The notes under the pieces: generated by a model
The model's input: only the letters and a program-made list of their open reading frames with translations
What the model was told of the DNA's origin: nothing
Database searches by the model: none
Shown: positions 37,102 through 49,353 of the stretch, piece after piece
Position numbering within the stretch: position 1 is the stretch's first letter
How the letters are laid out: each line of letters opens with the position of its first letter
Translations under genes and position numbers: made by a program
Assembly (NCBI GenBank): GCA_037176885.1
Contig: JAWWNJ010000039.1
Location: 1,302,001-1,366,000, forward strand
Origin: Favolaschia claudopus
Lineage: Eukaryota > Basidiomycota > Agaricomycetes > Agaricales > Mycenaceae
Direction: 5' to 3'
Length of the DNA stretch: 64,000 nt

Positions 37102-38232
37102 ATGAGCGACGCCGTTGTTGAGTCCAGCTATAACATCTTTACGGGCCATCTCGGCCACCTCTCTCCCTCGCAAGAGGAAGCCCTTGTAGCCTTCAAACGC
37201 GCCCTCACCGACGCAAAGCTCTACGATCCAGACAAGCCGTCGCTAGATGACCCGACTTTGCTGTGCGTGATGAGTCGGCGTCTGCGATGCGGTGGGGGCT
37301 GAATGTCTGCAGACGCTTTCTACGTGCGCGAAGCTTCGATCCAGCTGGGGCTTTGAAGCAGTTTATCGATTCGATTAACTGGAGGAAGGAACACGACGTA
37401 GACAACCTATTCGCCACCTTTGATGCTGCAGAGCTCGAGAATACCAGGCGGTTCTATCCTCGGTGGACAGGGAGGCGAGATAAGGTGGGTGATCATGAGA
37501 GGAAAGTCTTTGCCTACTAATTCGGTTCATAGAATGGAATGCCTGTATATGTGTACCACCTCGCGTCGCTGAATTCCGGGATACAAAAAGAACTGAATGC
37601 CGCTACGCCAGAACGCCGTTACCAGCGCATGTAAGACCGCTTCCTTGTTATTTCGCCCCAGCCAAGCTAGTTTGTTGATTCTCAAACCAGCATCGCTCTA
37701 TATGAGGCTATGATTCGGTTCATTTTGCCTCTATGCAGTTTCCTCCCGCATGCCACAGAAACCCCAATCACCTGTGTAGTCACTATCATCGATCTCAAAG
37801 ACGTCTCGATAGGCTCGATGTGGACGTTGCGCAGCCATCTCTCCGAGTCGGCTCGTCTTGCGACCGCCAATTATCCTGAGACCTTGAGCACCATTGCCAT
37901 CGTCAATGCCCCCTCGTTCTTTCCTACCATTTGGGGTTGGATCAAGGTAAATTTCGTTCAAGCACACAATGGGCCGTTTATTGAAGTTCCTCACTTGCGC
38001 GCAGGGCTGGTTCGACCCGGGAACGCGCAATAAGATTCATATTCTAGGCAAAAACCCGGCGGAGACTCTACTAAAACTCATAGACGAGGAGGATCTTCCG
38101 CGCATATACGGCGGAAAGCTCGAGTGGGAATATTCCTCCGAACCTGACATAGATGAAGCTACGAAGAAAGTCATTGGCGAAATGCCAAAGGGGCCTGCTA
38201 TCTTCGTGGACGGCAAAGTGGATAGACCGTGA
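37102..38232 (+). CDS. Sec14-like CRAL-TRIO lipid-transfer protein
   Basis: A phosphatidylinositol/phosphatidylcholine-transfer type protein that links lipid metabolism to membrane traffic. Five exons (37102-37262, 37313-37484, 37533-37630, 37691-37946, 38005-38232) sum to 305 codons. The CRAL-TRIO N-domain gives LRFLRARSFDPAGALKQF. The lipid pocket carries VVTIIDLKDVSIGSMW, ETLSTIAIVNAPSFFPTIW and GWFDPGTRNKIHIL, then LIDEEDLPRIYGGKLEW, all hallmarks of Sec14 proteins. Length matches the usual 300 residues. No transmembrane or GOLD domain is present. It is divergent from the ADAL gene and followed by thioredoxin reductase on the same strand. Confidence 0.92.
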
Positions 38233-38844
38233 TTCGACGTACAAACTCACCCATTTGTTAATTTATCCAACGATGGAGGCATTGTGTTGTATAGAAGGTG
38301 CGCAAATGAATTCATATCTTGCGTTCGATCTGATGTTTCGACTGGATAGGATGTATCACTGACTGCTATGAACATCGTTTCTCTTTTTGAAATCTTACTG
38401 TGCAGTTTATAATAGTTCACGAATTTATACGCTTCGACTTCAATTCGGAACGAATCTAAGGCCCTAGGCATATGACGGTTATTTTCTTCTTCTTGGCTTG
38501 CAAATGGGTCAGATGAATAGACAACACGTTAAGTACTTAGTACTTGCCGTCTACGTGAGTGAGTTACTAGACGCGTTCCCCCGCGTTGTCGTCGGGTATT
38601 TGGTTGCCGTGAGGTGGATCATGTGTCAAATTGCGCACTCTTGCTCAGCTTTCCGTGCCTGTCCGTTCCTTCTCCGACTCTTCTCGTTCTTTCAAGATCG
38701 TTTGCGTCTTCATCAAATAAAAGCCTTCTCATTCTGACTACAACCGCAATACTGTCCTCTCGAGTCTTCGCCCAAGTCTCAAGGCGCTACCTTCTAGCTG
38801 CTCCGATCTTGATACAACCCGGCTTCAAGAACAAATATTCTACC
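38233..38844. other. Intergenic (Sec14-like 3' end / thioredoxin reductase promoter)
   Basis: About 610 bp with no supported coding region. It carries the 3' UTR of the Sec14-like gene and the promoter of the thioredoxin reductase gene. No strong TATA box was seen. Confidence 0.4.
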
Positions 38845-40225
<1,381 letters not shown>

Positions 40226-40524
40226 AGATTTGGTTCACAGAGTTAAGTAGGTATGTAAGGATGTACTTTCAACAGCTTTTCACGCAGGAAATATGAATTT
40301 GCTGGTGCGTGTTTCTTCTTGCCTTTGTTGAAGAATTTTCTGAGCTTTGTCTATCATAGGTTAAATAGAATTTAAACACGCGATGTGGGGTGGCGCGCTC
40401 GCCGAGGCTAGAAAGCTACGCGACGAAGGCCAGAAATCGACTTTGCGAAAGCTGAAGTGAGACAGGGCGACCAGGACTTAAAAGTCAGCCGCTGGAAGCG
40501 GAAGGTATTCAAAGCACAACGCGA
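40226..40524. other. Intergenic
   Basis: About 300 bp, the 3' region of the thioredoxin reductase gene up to the left arm of the inverted duplication. No gene seen. Confidence 0.4.
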
Positions 40525-40923
40525 ATGCAGCACGTCAAATGCTTTATCACAAGAGTAGTGCCGCAACTACAGCGCCTATTTCAGAGTAGCGTTGGGGAAT
40601 TACTATCCATGCAACTGCCAGAGCCTGAAGATTTCGAAGAGCTGCTGCGCACCGTGGCTCAGAAGCTGGTGGAAGGGGACGGAATGGTACGCGAGCTGAC
40701 CCTCTGTCCGAGAAAACCCTCTGTGTCGCCAACCGGAGACAGCTCACGACGATCGTATGTTGATCCAATCGAGGCATTGCTGGTGGGTACTTCCAATATT
40801 ATACCAAGCTTCCGTTCGAGATCATCTTATCGATTCAGTACACTGTTATGGGGAACAAGAGGAGCCAAGTTATCGCAAGTCGATCGTCATTCACTTGCTT
40901 TTTGTACAGTGTCCTTGTGGTAA
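40525..40923 (+). CDS. Small conserved ORF in left arm of the inverted duplication
   Basis: A 132-codon open frame of unknown family. It contains QRLFQSSVGELLSMQLPEPE and DFEELLRTVAQKLVEG. A homologous segment on the opposite strand at 48927-49353 keeps QLRRLFQSNVGELLYMQVPE and the same PEPEDFE core, roughly 80 percent alike by eye. That copy has an extra base after LVEG that shifts its frame. Being repeated does not by itself show that it is coding, because the whole arm is duplicated with the adjacent kinase. It might be a real short protein or a conserved remnant of a larger gene. Confidence 0.4.
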   Translation: MQHVKCFITRVVPQLQRLFQSSVGELLSMQLPEPEDFEELLRTVAQKLVEGDGMVRELTLCPRKPSVSPTGDSSRRSYVDPIEALLVGTSNIIPSFRSRSSYRFSTLLWGTRGAKLSQVDRHSLAFCTVSLW

Positions 40924-40989
40924 ATTTGCGAGATTCTACACGACGTCCAAGATTGCTGCTGCAACCTCCCCTTGCATCGCCTCTCGTCC

Positions 40990-42617
40990 TCACCTGTCCC
41001 CGCTGATTTCCCCGGTGGATTTCTGGCTAATAGTAATGGTTTTCGTCCGCTGTGATTGCCTCCTCTCGCAAGACTGCACAGGGTTGCTGTCAGCCGCGAC
41101 CTGAATGTCGTCGACGCCGCGCTTCTGGGCAGATCGGCCGCCCTCCGTTCCCGTTGCCCGGATTGTCTGCGGCTCACTCTTCAGTACCGTAAGTCTCAAG
41201 TTTTGGAGGGTTGAATTCGAGGGCTTTGTCCGCTATGGGCCAACCAACCAGCCCCAGGTGGGCTGAGAAACTGTGGAGGACAGCCTCGTGCGTGAAAGGG
41301 CTTGTGCCTGACATCGCCATTGGGATCTCAGGGTCCGCGAAGAAATAATGGCGCTTGAGTAAGAAACGCCAAGTGTTCACCAGTGCATGAAGCGGCCCTG
41401 GGGGAGCGCCAAATGGCACTTGAAGGTTACCCCTCTTCATCTTGCTCCTGCAATCGTCCGTCCATAGGTCGAACAATGAGCTGCAAGCGAGGGGGCCGCC
41501 TTCTCTGGTATGAGCAGTGTGTCGTAGAATCATCCATACGAGGAGCCAGTAAACTGACTCCAAGTCGTGATGTTTCGTATGTGGCTGTTCTTCGAGAACC
41601 CCAATGGCAATGAATGGAAGGGTTCCCTGCCAACGTCATAAGCAACAAAAAAGCAGAGCGATCGAGCCCTTACCGTAAAACATTTGAGGCTCTTTTCTAT
41701 GCTGTTAAATGTGGAATTTTTCACCCGGTTTTTGAATTCCCGTTGGAAGAATTTGAAACCATCCAAAGTGAATTCGGCATGATCCCAGTCGATGAGAAAC
41801 CCCTGATGCTCTCCGTTCTCGTCCGGAACTTCTTGCAGAAGGAGGTTGCCCTCGCTGACGTCTCGATGCAGCACACCAGCGTCTGAGGCTATTTGGAGAT
41901 CTGAGAGTAGGGTCAGACTCGGATTGGTGAAAGCAATAGAAAAGGGAGACGAGACATACGTCGAACAGCATTGGAAAGCGCCTGCGCCAAGGCCTTGGTG
42001 GACTTGACTTCGTTCAGGGGTCCTCCCACAGGCGTCAAAAGGATGCGGGTGTGTCGACGCTCATGATTCGCAGCATCCATGGTGACATGGAGGGAGGCAT
42101 CCCAGCCATGACGTTTGTCTGCAAGATCGAGGCTACCGTGGCATTGTGCCATACCCTTCATGTCGATGCCTTTCTCTTCGCAGTATTTCGCGATCGCGTC
42201 GTAAAAATCGACTTCGGGTCGGCGAGAGGCCCGACGCCACGAATCCTGGAAGGCCAAAGATGAAATGGTCAGGAACGATGGGAGATGGGCAAAGGTAATA
42301 CTTACTTTGAGAGCGTAAACGGTTGTACCCGATTCTGACTTATCGTCTTCGAGAAGTACGCGGTAGACGCGAGTGGCACAGCCAAACGAATTGTCGACAT
42401 TGAAGAGAGGTTCTCCTAAGGTGAAACATCTTACGACCTGGGACACTTTCTTGCCGCCCACAATACGATTCACGGCGGCGGTGATCCAAAGGTTGTTGTC
42501 AGTCGCTTCGCTCAGGGTCTGGTAACGTTCGTTGTAGAAAGCATTGCCGCATAACCTGGAGTACATGTGGTTCTTTTCTGCCAAAGTTGGAGTCGATACG
42601 GTATCGTCTGTCATCAT
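40990..42617 (-). pseudogene. FunK1-type kinase copy, 5'-truncated and frame-broken
   Basis: A paralogue of the full-length kinase at 46043-48821. It begins at DDTVSTPTLAEK, matching about residue 345 of the full protein, so the whole N-terminal part, including the start of the FunK1 domain, is missing. The catalytic middle survives: LHRDVSEGNLLLQEV and LIDWDHAEF, and then the segment joining HHDLESVYWLLVW, with equivalent introns. Near 41174-41199 the reading frame changes. The first frame stops at TYGTEE, while the homologous tail (SAQKRGVDDIQVAADS) continues in another frame to 40990. It is thus probably non-functional, although a short product from the ATG pair at 42617 cannot be excluded. 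Confidence 0.75.
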
Positions 42618-42710
42618 GCGCGTTGAGTGAAGATTTCAGGTGCTGTATAGCCGATGAAAGAAGTTTAGTCTCAGAGTAGAGTTGATGGTTGAAAGCAAAG
42701 CGTTGAATTG

Positions 42711-42733
42711 CCTAAACCCTAACCCTAAACCCT
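42711..42733. repeat. Short telomere-like tract (CCCTAA/CCCTAAA)
   Basis: The sequence from 42711 runs through three to four CCTAAA/CCCTAA units without other bases. CCCTAA is the telomere unit of most basidiomycetes. It lies about 95 bp outside the truncated end of the kinase pseudogene and 77 bp before the DHX33-like ATG. It could be an interstitial telomere trace or a telo-box-like promoter element. Confidence 0.7.
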
Positions 42734-42809
42734 CGGTTTACAACTGGCCCCGGCCAAAGCTTTTTTTCATGTCTTCCACCACAACCGCAACTTTCCTCGT
42801 CTTTCACCT

Positions 42810-45461
42810 ATGCCTGTCGCATCTACCTCAACAAAAAAAATCCCACTCTTCAAGCCTTCCCCCATCAAACACAGTACTCCGAAACGCAAACCAATCCCTA
42901 ATTGGGTGGACGTGAGCGACGCAGAGGACCATATAGGCAAGCGCAAGCGCCTCAACAGCCACGTTAATGGCAGTAACGGCGCATTCAAGCACCATCCACA
43001 AGCGCATAGCACACCCCCTCGCAAGAAGCCCCGTGTTTCTGGACCGGGGGAAGAGCCACTAGAACCGATTCAGGAGCACAGAAGGCAGTTGCCTATTGCA
43101 CGAGGTTGGCATATTTATTATCTGCGCGATCCTGGTAATAATGTGCGAACTAGGAAAGGATGCTCTCGTACAAGAAATTATAGCCAACGAAGTCACTGTG
43201 TTACTTGGGGAGACTGGTTCAGGCAAAACGACGCGTGGGTTTATATCGACATGCTCTCGCGCAGGGCTGATCATATCTAATTGTAGAGGTGCCGCAGTAT
43301 CTTCTCGATGCGGGTTTCGCAGAGCAAGGTATCATCGGCATCACCCAGCCGCGAAAGGTGGCCGCCATCTCCCTAGCCCGCCGCGTGTCCGTCGAGCAAG
43401 GTCAGCCACTGGGCACGCGCGTCGGATATTCGGTGCGTTTCGATGAACGCACCAGCGCGGAAACAAAAATCAAGTACATGACCGATGGGATGCTCACTAG
43501 AGAGCTCCTTGGAGATTCCTTGCTCAGCAAGTACTCCGTTATCGTGATTGACGAGGCACACGAGCGTACCCTGCGTACAGATTTGCTGCTGGCCAATCTC
43601 AAGCGTATTTTGCGTCTGCGCAACAAAGGAGAGGATGGCAAGGGCAAGGGCAAAGCGAGAAATCCGCTCAAGGTCGTGATCATGAGTGCCACACTTGATG
43701 CGGAGAAGTTCAGCCAGTTTTTTCATAGGTAGGTTTCTATGCCAAGTAATGTACTGGACTTACACCTCTTCCAGTGCAAAGATCATCTATGTCAAGGGGC
43801 GCCAACACCCTGTCAAGATCTACCACTCCGCACAAGGCCAACAGGACTACGTCGACGCCGCCCTGCGCACCTTCTTCCAGATCCATGTCGACCAGCCGCC
43901 GGGAGACGTCCTGATATTCCTCCCCGGTCAAGAAGACATCGAGAGCCTCGAAAAGTCCATTGAGCTGTTTGCGAACCAGCTGCCGCAAGGACACCCTGAA
44001 GTGATGGTGGTGCCGATGTTCGCTGCGCTGCAGGCGTCGCAGATGCCCCGCGTGTTCGCTGTGCCGCAGAACAATGTGAGGAAGTGTATTTTGGCGACGA
44101 ATATTGCGGAGACGTCGATCACAATTCCCGGGGTGAGGTATGTGATTGATACCGGGAAGGGGAAGGAGAAAAGGTATCTTGCGGGGAATACGGGTGGTGG
44201 TGGGTGTTTCTATGTCTTTTTTTGACGGGTCTCGAGTGTTGATTCTCTCGAGTGTTCAGGACTCGACACGCTGATGACGCGCGACATCACTCAATCGAGC
44301 GCTATGCAGCGAGCTGGGCGCGCGGGACGCGAGGGACCGGGCTTCTGCTATCGCTTGTACACAGAGGAGGCGTTCGCCGCTATGCTGCCTGCCGCGGAGC
44401 CGGAGATCATGAGGTGCAGCCTGGCGCAGGCGATGTTGCAGCTGCTTTGTCTGGGTCAAGACTTGCAAGAGCTTGATCTCATGGATATGCCGGATCATGA
44501 TGCTAGTGCGCTTGTCTTTTCGTTCTCGTATTTATTTCAAGGGGTATTCATACGGCTTTCAATGCAGTATCATCCGCGCTCCGCACGCTCTTCCTGCTTG
44601 GTGCGCTGGACTCACACCGGGAGCTGACGCCCCTGGGTCGTGCGATGGCGAGCTTCCCGCTCGAGCCTACGCACGCGAGGGCGGTGATTGCGTCGAAGGA
44701 GCTGGGGTGTACGGCGGAGGTGCTCGATATCATCTCGGTGCTTGCGTCGTCATCGAAGTTGTTCGTTGACGCGACGGATAAGCGGGCGGAGATTGCGGAG
44801 GCACGAAGGGGGTTGATACATCCTGCGGGGGATCATCTTACACTGCTGAATACTGTGAGGGCGTATCGCGCGGCGGGGACCAGCGGCGACGACGACGACG
44901 GGGAAGTGGAGAGGAAGAAAGAGGCGAAGGGGAAGGGGAAGATTGGGAGGGATGCGAGGAAGGAGTGGGCGAGGGCTCATTTCATCAGTGAGCGAACGTT
45001 GAGGGAGGCGGGGGCGATAAGGGAGCAGTTGTGTGTTAGCTGCGAGCGGGCGGGGATTGATTGGCGGGTGAGTTGTGGGGAGAGGGAGGAGCCGGTGCTG
45101 TTGAGCCTTGCGCATGGGTTGGCGCAGAATGCGGCGCTTATTGCGCCGGATGGGACTTATAAACAGATTATGGGGCAAACGGTGGGTCTTCATTCCCTCT
45201 CGGACATTTTTGAGATCGCTGATTCGTTGATGTTGTGTGCAGGTGGTCAAGATTCATCCTGGGTCGTCGATGGCGGATAAGAAGGTTCCGGCGATCATAT
45301 ACGATGAGCTGGTGAGTCTCGTTTGTCTCGCTTCACTTGTTTTTTTGTTGCTCAATTATGTTTTCAAGGTATACACCAATCAAATCTACGCTCGCGGCGT
45401 GTCTTCGATTTCGAAAAGCTTTTTCGCTACGCTCGGGGCGTTCAATCGGAGAGAGGCGTGA
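42810..45461 (+). CDS. DHX33-like DEAH-box RNA helicase
   Basis: An ATP-dependent RNA helicase of the DEAH class. Human DHX33 acts in nucleolar rRNA synthesis and mRNA translation; that role is transferred only by likeness. Eight exons sum to 753 codons. Motif I is GETGSGKTT, motif Ia ITQPRKVAAISLA, motif II DEAH within VIVIDEAHERTLRTD, motif III SAT, then TNIAETSITIPGVRYVIDTG (motif V) and QRAGRAGR (motif VI). The C-terminal domains give LLGALDSHRELTPLGRAMAS (winged helix), then the ratchet and OB-fold region ending in VVKIHPGSSMADKK and YTNQIYARGVSSI. The N-terminus is basic and Ser/Pro-rich (TPKRKPIPNWVDVSD, KRKRL), likely nuclear. It is intact and sits between the arms of the inverted kinase duplication. 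Confidence 0.92.
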
Positions 45462-46042
45462 TCTCTTTTCATTCTGGTCGTGATATGCGTGTTGCCGGTC
45501 CGCTGTGTTGTGATACTATAGCTACCAGGTTGGGCCTTTTTTCACTGTGCAGTGTACTCCTTCAATGGTAGCCGGACATCAGTGCGAGTGATTTTCGGCG
45601 GTCGGCCGCCTTCCTTACTCGGGCATCGCTTCGTATAATTTCGCTGCTTCCAATTTCCGATGTTTCCTAATCAATATGTTGAAGTGCACGGCTGGCCTCC
45701 AAACATGGCCATTGGTAACAACCATACATGACGGTTCCAATGGCTGAATAGTTTTTTTTCCTGAATGTTGCCTCGGAGAGAATATTCAATTTCGTCGTCG
45801 GAGAGAATTCCGTGAAGTTTGAACATAAAAACTATTTTGCCACCGTGTACGTACTCATTGCGTACGAGATCAGCGCTTTGAACATGAATGTCCAAATTGG
45901 GAAATATATGTCACAGTTCGAAAGTCGTGACGCGCGTGACACATTGTTCTCCAATTGCCACCCAGTTGTTGAAGAACGCTTTGAATTCTGGTAAGTCCAA
46001 TATTTGTTTCTCTTTGGTTTCTGGCTACTCTCAACTCAAACC

Positions 46043-48821
46043 ATGTCTGCCACCACTAGTAAATCTGCGTCGGTACCCGACGAATCTTCTGCTCATCTCG
46101 ACGCGCAACTCGACGCGTTTTGCGCGTCAACTACCGTTTCCCCCCGAAGCACTACAAGTTCTACTTCTGACGCTCCGCGGACGCCGCCTGTAAGTGGCAG
46201 CCACACTCCTGGTGCACAAAGTTCCGTGCCAACCACCCCCCCTCCCACCACTGGCAATCCTTCGAGTTCCAACGCCGGTCCCCCTGCTGGCAACGACGTC
46301 CAAGCCACTCCACGAAACGCAATACCTGGGCCTTCCGGACGCGCCTCATTCAACACCAAAAACGACCAAAAGGAAGACGCTGTACGCCCTCGGCTGATGT
46401 GGCAAGAAACCCTGCAGAAAAATTTCAAAGGAGTTGTCTCCATCGACGACTTCTTCAAGAAGTACCTGCCTTCGTCCCGCGATGATTCGGACGCGGTCAA
46501 GGAAATTGAAGACCGTACCATCGTTTTGTTGCCTGCAGCTGTGGATGCTCTTAATGCTGCTCGCAATGAAGATGACACGAGCAAGCCGCTGGTAGGTCCA
46601 TTACCTGATTCCTCGGTGAAAAATGCTAATGTCTGCCGAAGATTATTATTCTCAAGGACATCGTTTCGAAGTTCCCCCAGGGTAGCAAACCCATCATTGC
46701 GGACACACACAGTACCGACTTCTCGCCCCTGAATAAGCACGAACACCTCACCAGGCCCGATATCATATCAAGCCAACCAGGGATCTCGCCTGCGAACCTT
46801 GTGTGGGCATGGGAGAACACCGGAACGGTCAATGAGCTCAAGCTCAAGGAAGACACCATCGATAAAAAAGGCAAGATCCTGACAACCCGGTATGCGAGCA
46901 GGGGTCTTGTACAGCTGAGCAAGAGTGGCCGGAGCCTTCTTGGGCAACATGGTGCCTGCCACACGTACCTCACTACAGGGTTCTCAGGCCATATGTGCCG
47001 CATATTTCGCTACGACCGCGCCGGGTTCATAGCCACTGAAGCCTTCGACTGGCTCGAGCAAACAGACATTCTTCCCCGCTTCTATTATCGCCTGTACAAC
47101 ACTTCTCCTGGGCACATAGTGGGCGCTGATGACACCATATCGACCCCAACGTTCGCGGAAAAGGAAACCATGTATCTTAGATTATGCGGCAATGCCTTCT
47201 ACAACGAGCGCTACCAAACCGCAGAGGAAGCGACCAAGAAAAGCCTTTGGATCAAGGCTGCCGTGAATCGTGTTGTCGACAACAAGACAGTCTCTCAGGT
47301 CGTGAGATGTTTCACCTTCGGAGAACCTCTCTCCATCGTGGACAGCTTGTTCGGCCGTGCCACTCGCGTCTACCGCGTAATTCTCGAAGACGACATGTCG
47401 GAATCGGGTCCAACCGTTTTTGCTCTGAAGGTATTCCATTTTCGTGAAATCTCTAAGGGTTCCTGACCATTTCATCTTTGACCTTCCAGGATTCGTGGCG
47501 TCAAACCTGTCGCCGACCCGAAGTCGATTACTACGACGTGATCGCGAGATATTGCGAATTGAACGACATCGACATGGATAAGGAGGGAATGGTTCGATGC
47601 CATGGCAGTCTCGATCTTGCAGAGAAGGGTCATGGTTGGGATGCGTCCCTCCATGTCACCATGGATGCTGCGAGGCCTGGCCTCGAGCGTCGTCACACCC
47701 GAATCCTTCTGACGCCTGTTGGGGGGCCCTTGAATGAATTCAAATCGACCAAGGCCTTGGCGCAGGCGCTTTCCAATGCTGTTCGACGTATGTCTCGTTT
47801 CACTTTTCTATTATCCGAGTCTGACCCCGCTCTCAGATCTCCAGATTGCCTCAGACGCTGGTGTGATGCATCGAGATGTCAGCGAAGGCAACCTCCTTCT
47901 GCAGGAAGTCCCGGACGAGCACGGAGAACACAAGGGTTTCCTTCTTGACTGGGATTATGCTGAATTCACCCCCGAAGGCTTGAAATTCTTCGAAACGGAG
48001 TTTGAAACTCGGGCGAAAAATCTCACATTGCCTAAGATAGAAAAGAGCCTCAAAGACTTTACGGTAACGGCTCGATCGTTCTTCTTTTCTTTTGTTGCTC
48101 ATGAGGTTGGCAGGGAACCCTTCCGTTCATTGCCATTGGAGTCCTTGAAAAGCAGTCGCATGCAAAGCATCACGACCTGGAGTCAGTTTACTGGCTCCTG
48201 GTCTGGATGATTTTACGGCACACTGCTCACACAATAGAAGGCGGCCCCCTCGCGTGTAGCTCATTCTTCGACCAAAACACAGACCGTAGCAGGAGCAAAA
48301 TCAAAAGGGGTGACCTTACCGATGACTTTGGCGCTCCCGCAGGGCCACTTCATACACTGGTGAACGCGTTGCGGAAATTGCTCAAAGCCCATTATGCCTT
48401 TGAGGACCCTGACAACTCAATGGCAGGCACAAGTCCTTTCACGCACAAGGCTGTCCTCCACAGTTTCTCAACCCACCTGGGCTTGGTTGGTTGGCCCCCA
48501 GCGGACAAAGCCCTCGAATTCACCGCGGCCAAACTCGAGACTCAGGGCACCCAGAGTCGGCTGGACACAATCAAGGCAACGCCAACGCCGGGTACCCGGT
48601 CTTCCCAGAAGCGCGGCCTTAGGGAAATTGAGGCCGATGACGAGGTCTCGGCTGATAGCAAACCGACGAAGGGAGCAAAACGGACGAAAACCGCTCCTAG
48701 TAAGAAATTGACCGGGGCAAGCTCGCGGGGACATGCGAAGACAAGGGGTGCTCCAAGGGGAGGTCGCGGGGGAGGTCGCGGGGGAGGTCGCGGACGTCGA
48801 GGCAGCTCCAGAGGGCAGTAG
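46043..48821 (+). CDS. FunK1-family protein kinase with basic RGG tail
   Basis: A fungal-specific serine/threonine-type kinase family expanded in mushrooms. Five exons (46043-46591, 46642-47430, 47490-47787, 47837-48063, 48114-48821) sum to 857 codons. The N-terminal 110 residues are Ser/Thr/Pro-rich. The FunK1 domain starts with KPIIADTHSTDFSP. The catalytic loop is MHRDVSEGNLLL (HRD and Asn), the DFG equivalent is LLDWDYAEF, and the following GTLPFIAIGVLE and HHDLESVYWLLVW are typical. The C-terminal 75 residues are basic and end in Arg-Gly-Gly repeats (GGRGGGRGGGRGRRGS), suggesting RNA binding or nuclear targeting. It has a truncated paralogue in inverted orientation at 40990-42617. Substrates unknown. 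Confidence 0.9.
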
Positions 48822-49353
48822 CGATGTTCTTCATCATTTGCTGGTTGGCGATCCGACATACTGCAAAATGGACATAGCATCGAGATACTTGCTTTTGTCG
48901 AATGCATGTATCATATATAGCAATTCTTAGTCGCGTACACGTAAGACGTCGTGTAGAATTGCGCAAATTGACCACAAGGACACTGTACAGAATGCAAGTG
49001 AATGACGCTCGCTTTCTCTTGTTCCCCATGACTGTGTATTACTGAATCGATGACATGATCCCGAACGGAAGCTTTGAATGACATTGGAGGTACTTACCAG
49101 GAATGCCTCGATTGGATTAACAATGAACATACGATCGTCCTGACCTGTCTCCAGTTGGCGACTTCTCGGACAGAGGGTCAGCTCGCATACCGTTCCGTTC
49201 CCCTTCCACCAGCTTCTCGGGCACGGCGTGCAGGAGGTCTTCGAAATCTTCAGGCTCGGGCACTTGCATGTACAGTAGTTCCCCAACGTTACTCTGAAAT
49301 AGGCGCCTTAGTTGCGACACTTGTCGTGACGCCATTCGCATACATATAATCAA
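47122..49353. repeat. Right arm of the inverted duplication (about 2.2 kb)
   Basis: Mirror of 40525-42617: the 3' three quarters of the intact FunK1 gene followed by the small conserved segment on the minus strand. Likeness starts close to DDTISTPTFAEK in the kinase and ends near the start of the small ORF. The upstream kinase exon and its promoter have no counterpart on the left, which shows that the left copy is partial. Confidence 0.8.
48927..49353 (-). pseudogene. Counterpart of the small conserved ORF, frame-shifted
   Basis: Homologous to 40525-40923 on the opposite strand (QLRRLFQSNVGELLYMQVPE, then after a one-base shift VCELTLCPRSR, and HSLAFCTVSLW). The extra base after LVEG breaks one continuous reading. 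It may be a relic, or the segment may not be coding in either copy. Confidence 0.4.

Larger units (their letters stand above)
40525..42617. repeat. Left arm of an inverted duplication (about 2.1 kb)
   Basis: This segment carries the small ORF (+) and a broken FunK1 kinase (-). It matches, in inverted order, 47122-49353, which carries the intact kinase (+) and the small ORF (-). Protein-level likeness is high along the whole arm, and introns in the kinase sit at the same places. The two arms flank the DHX33-like gene. Confidence 0.8.
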
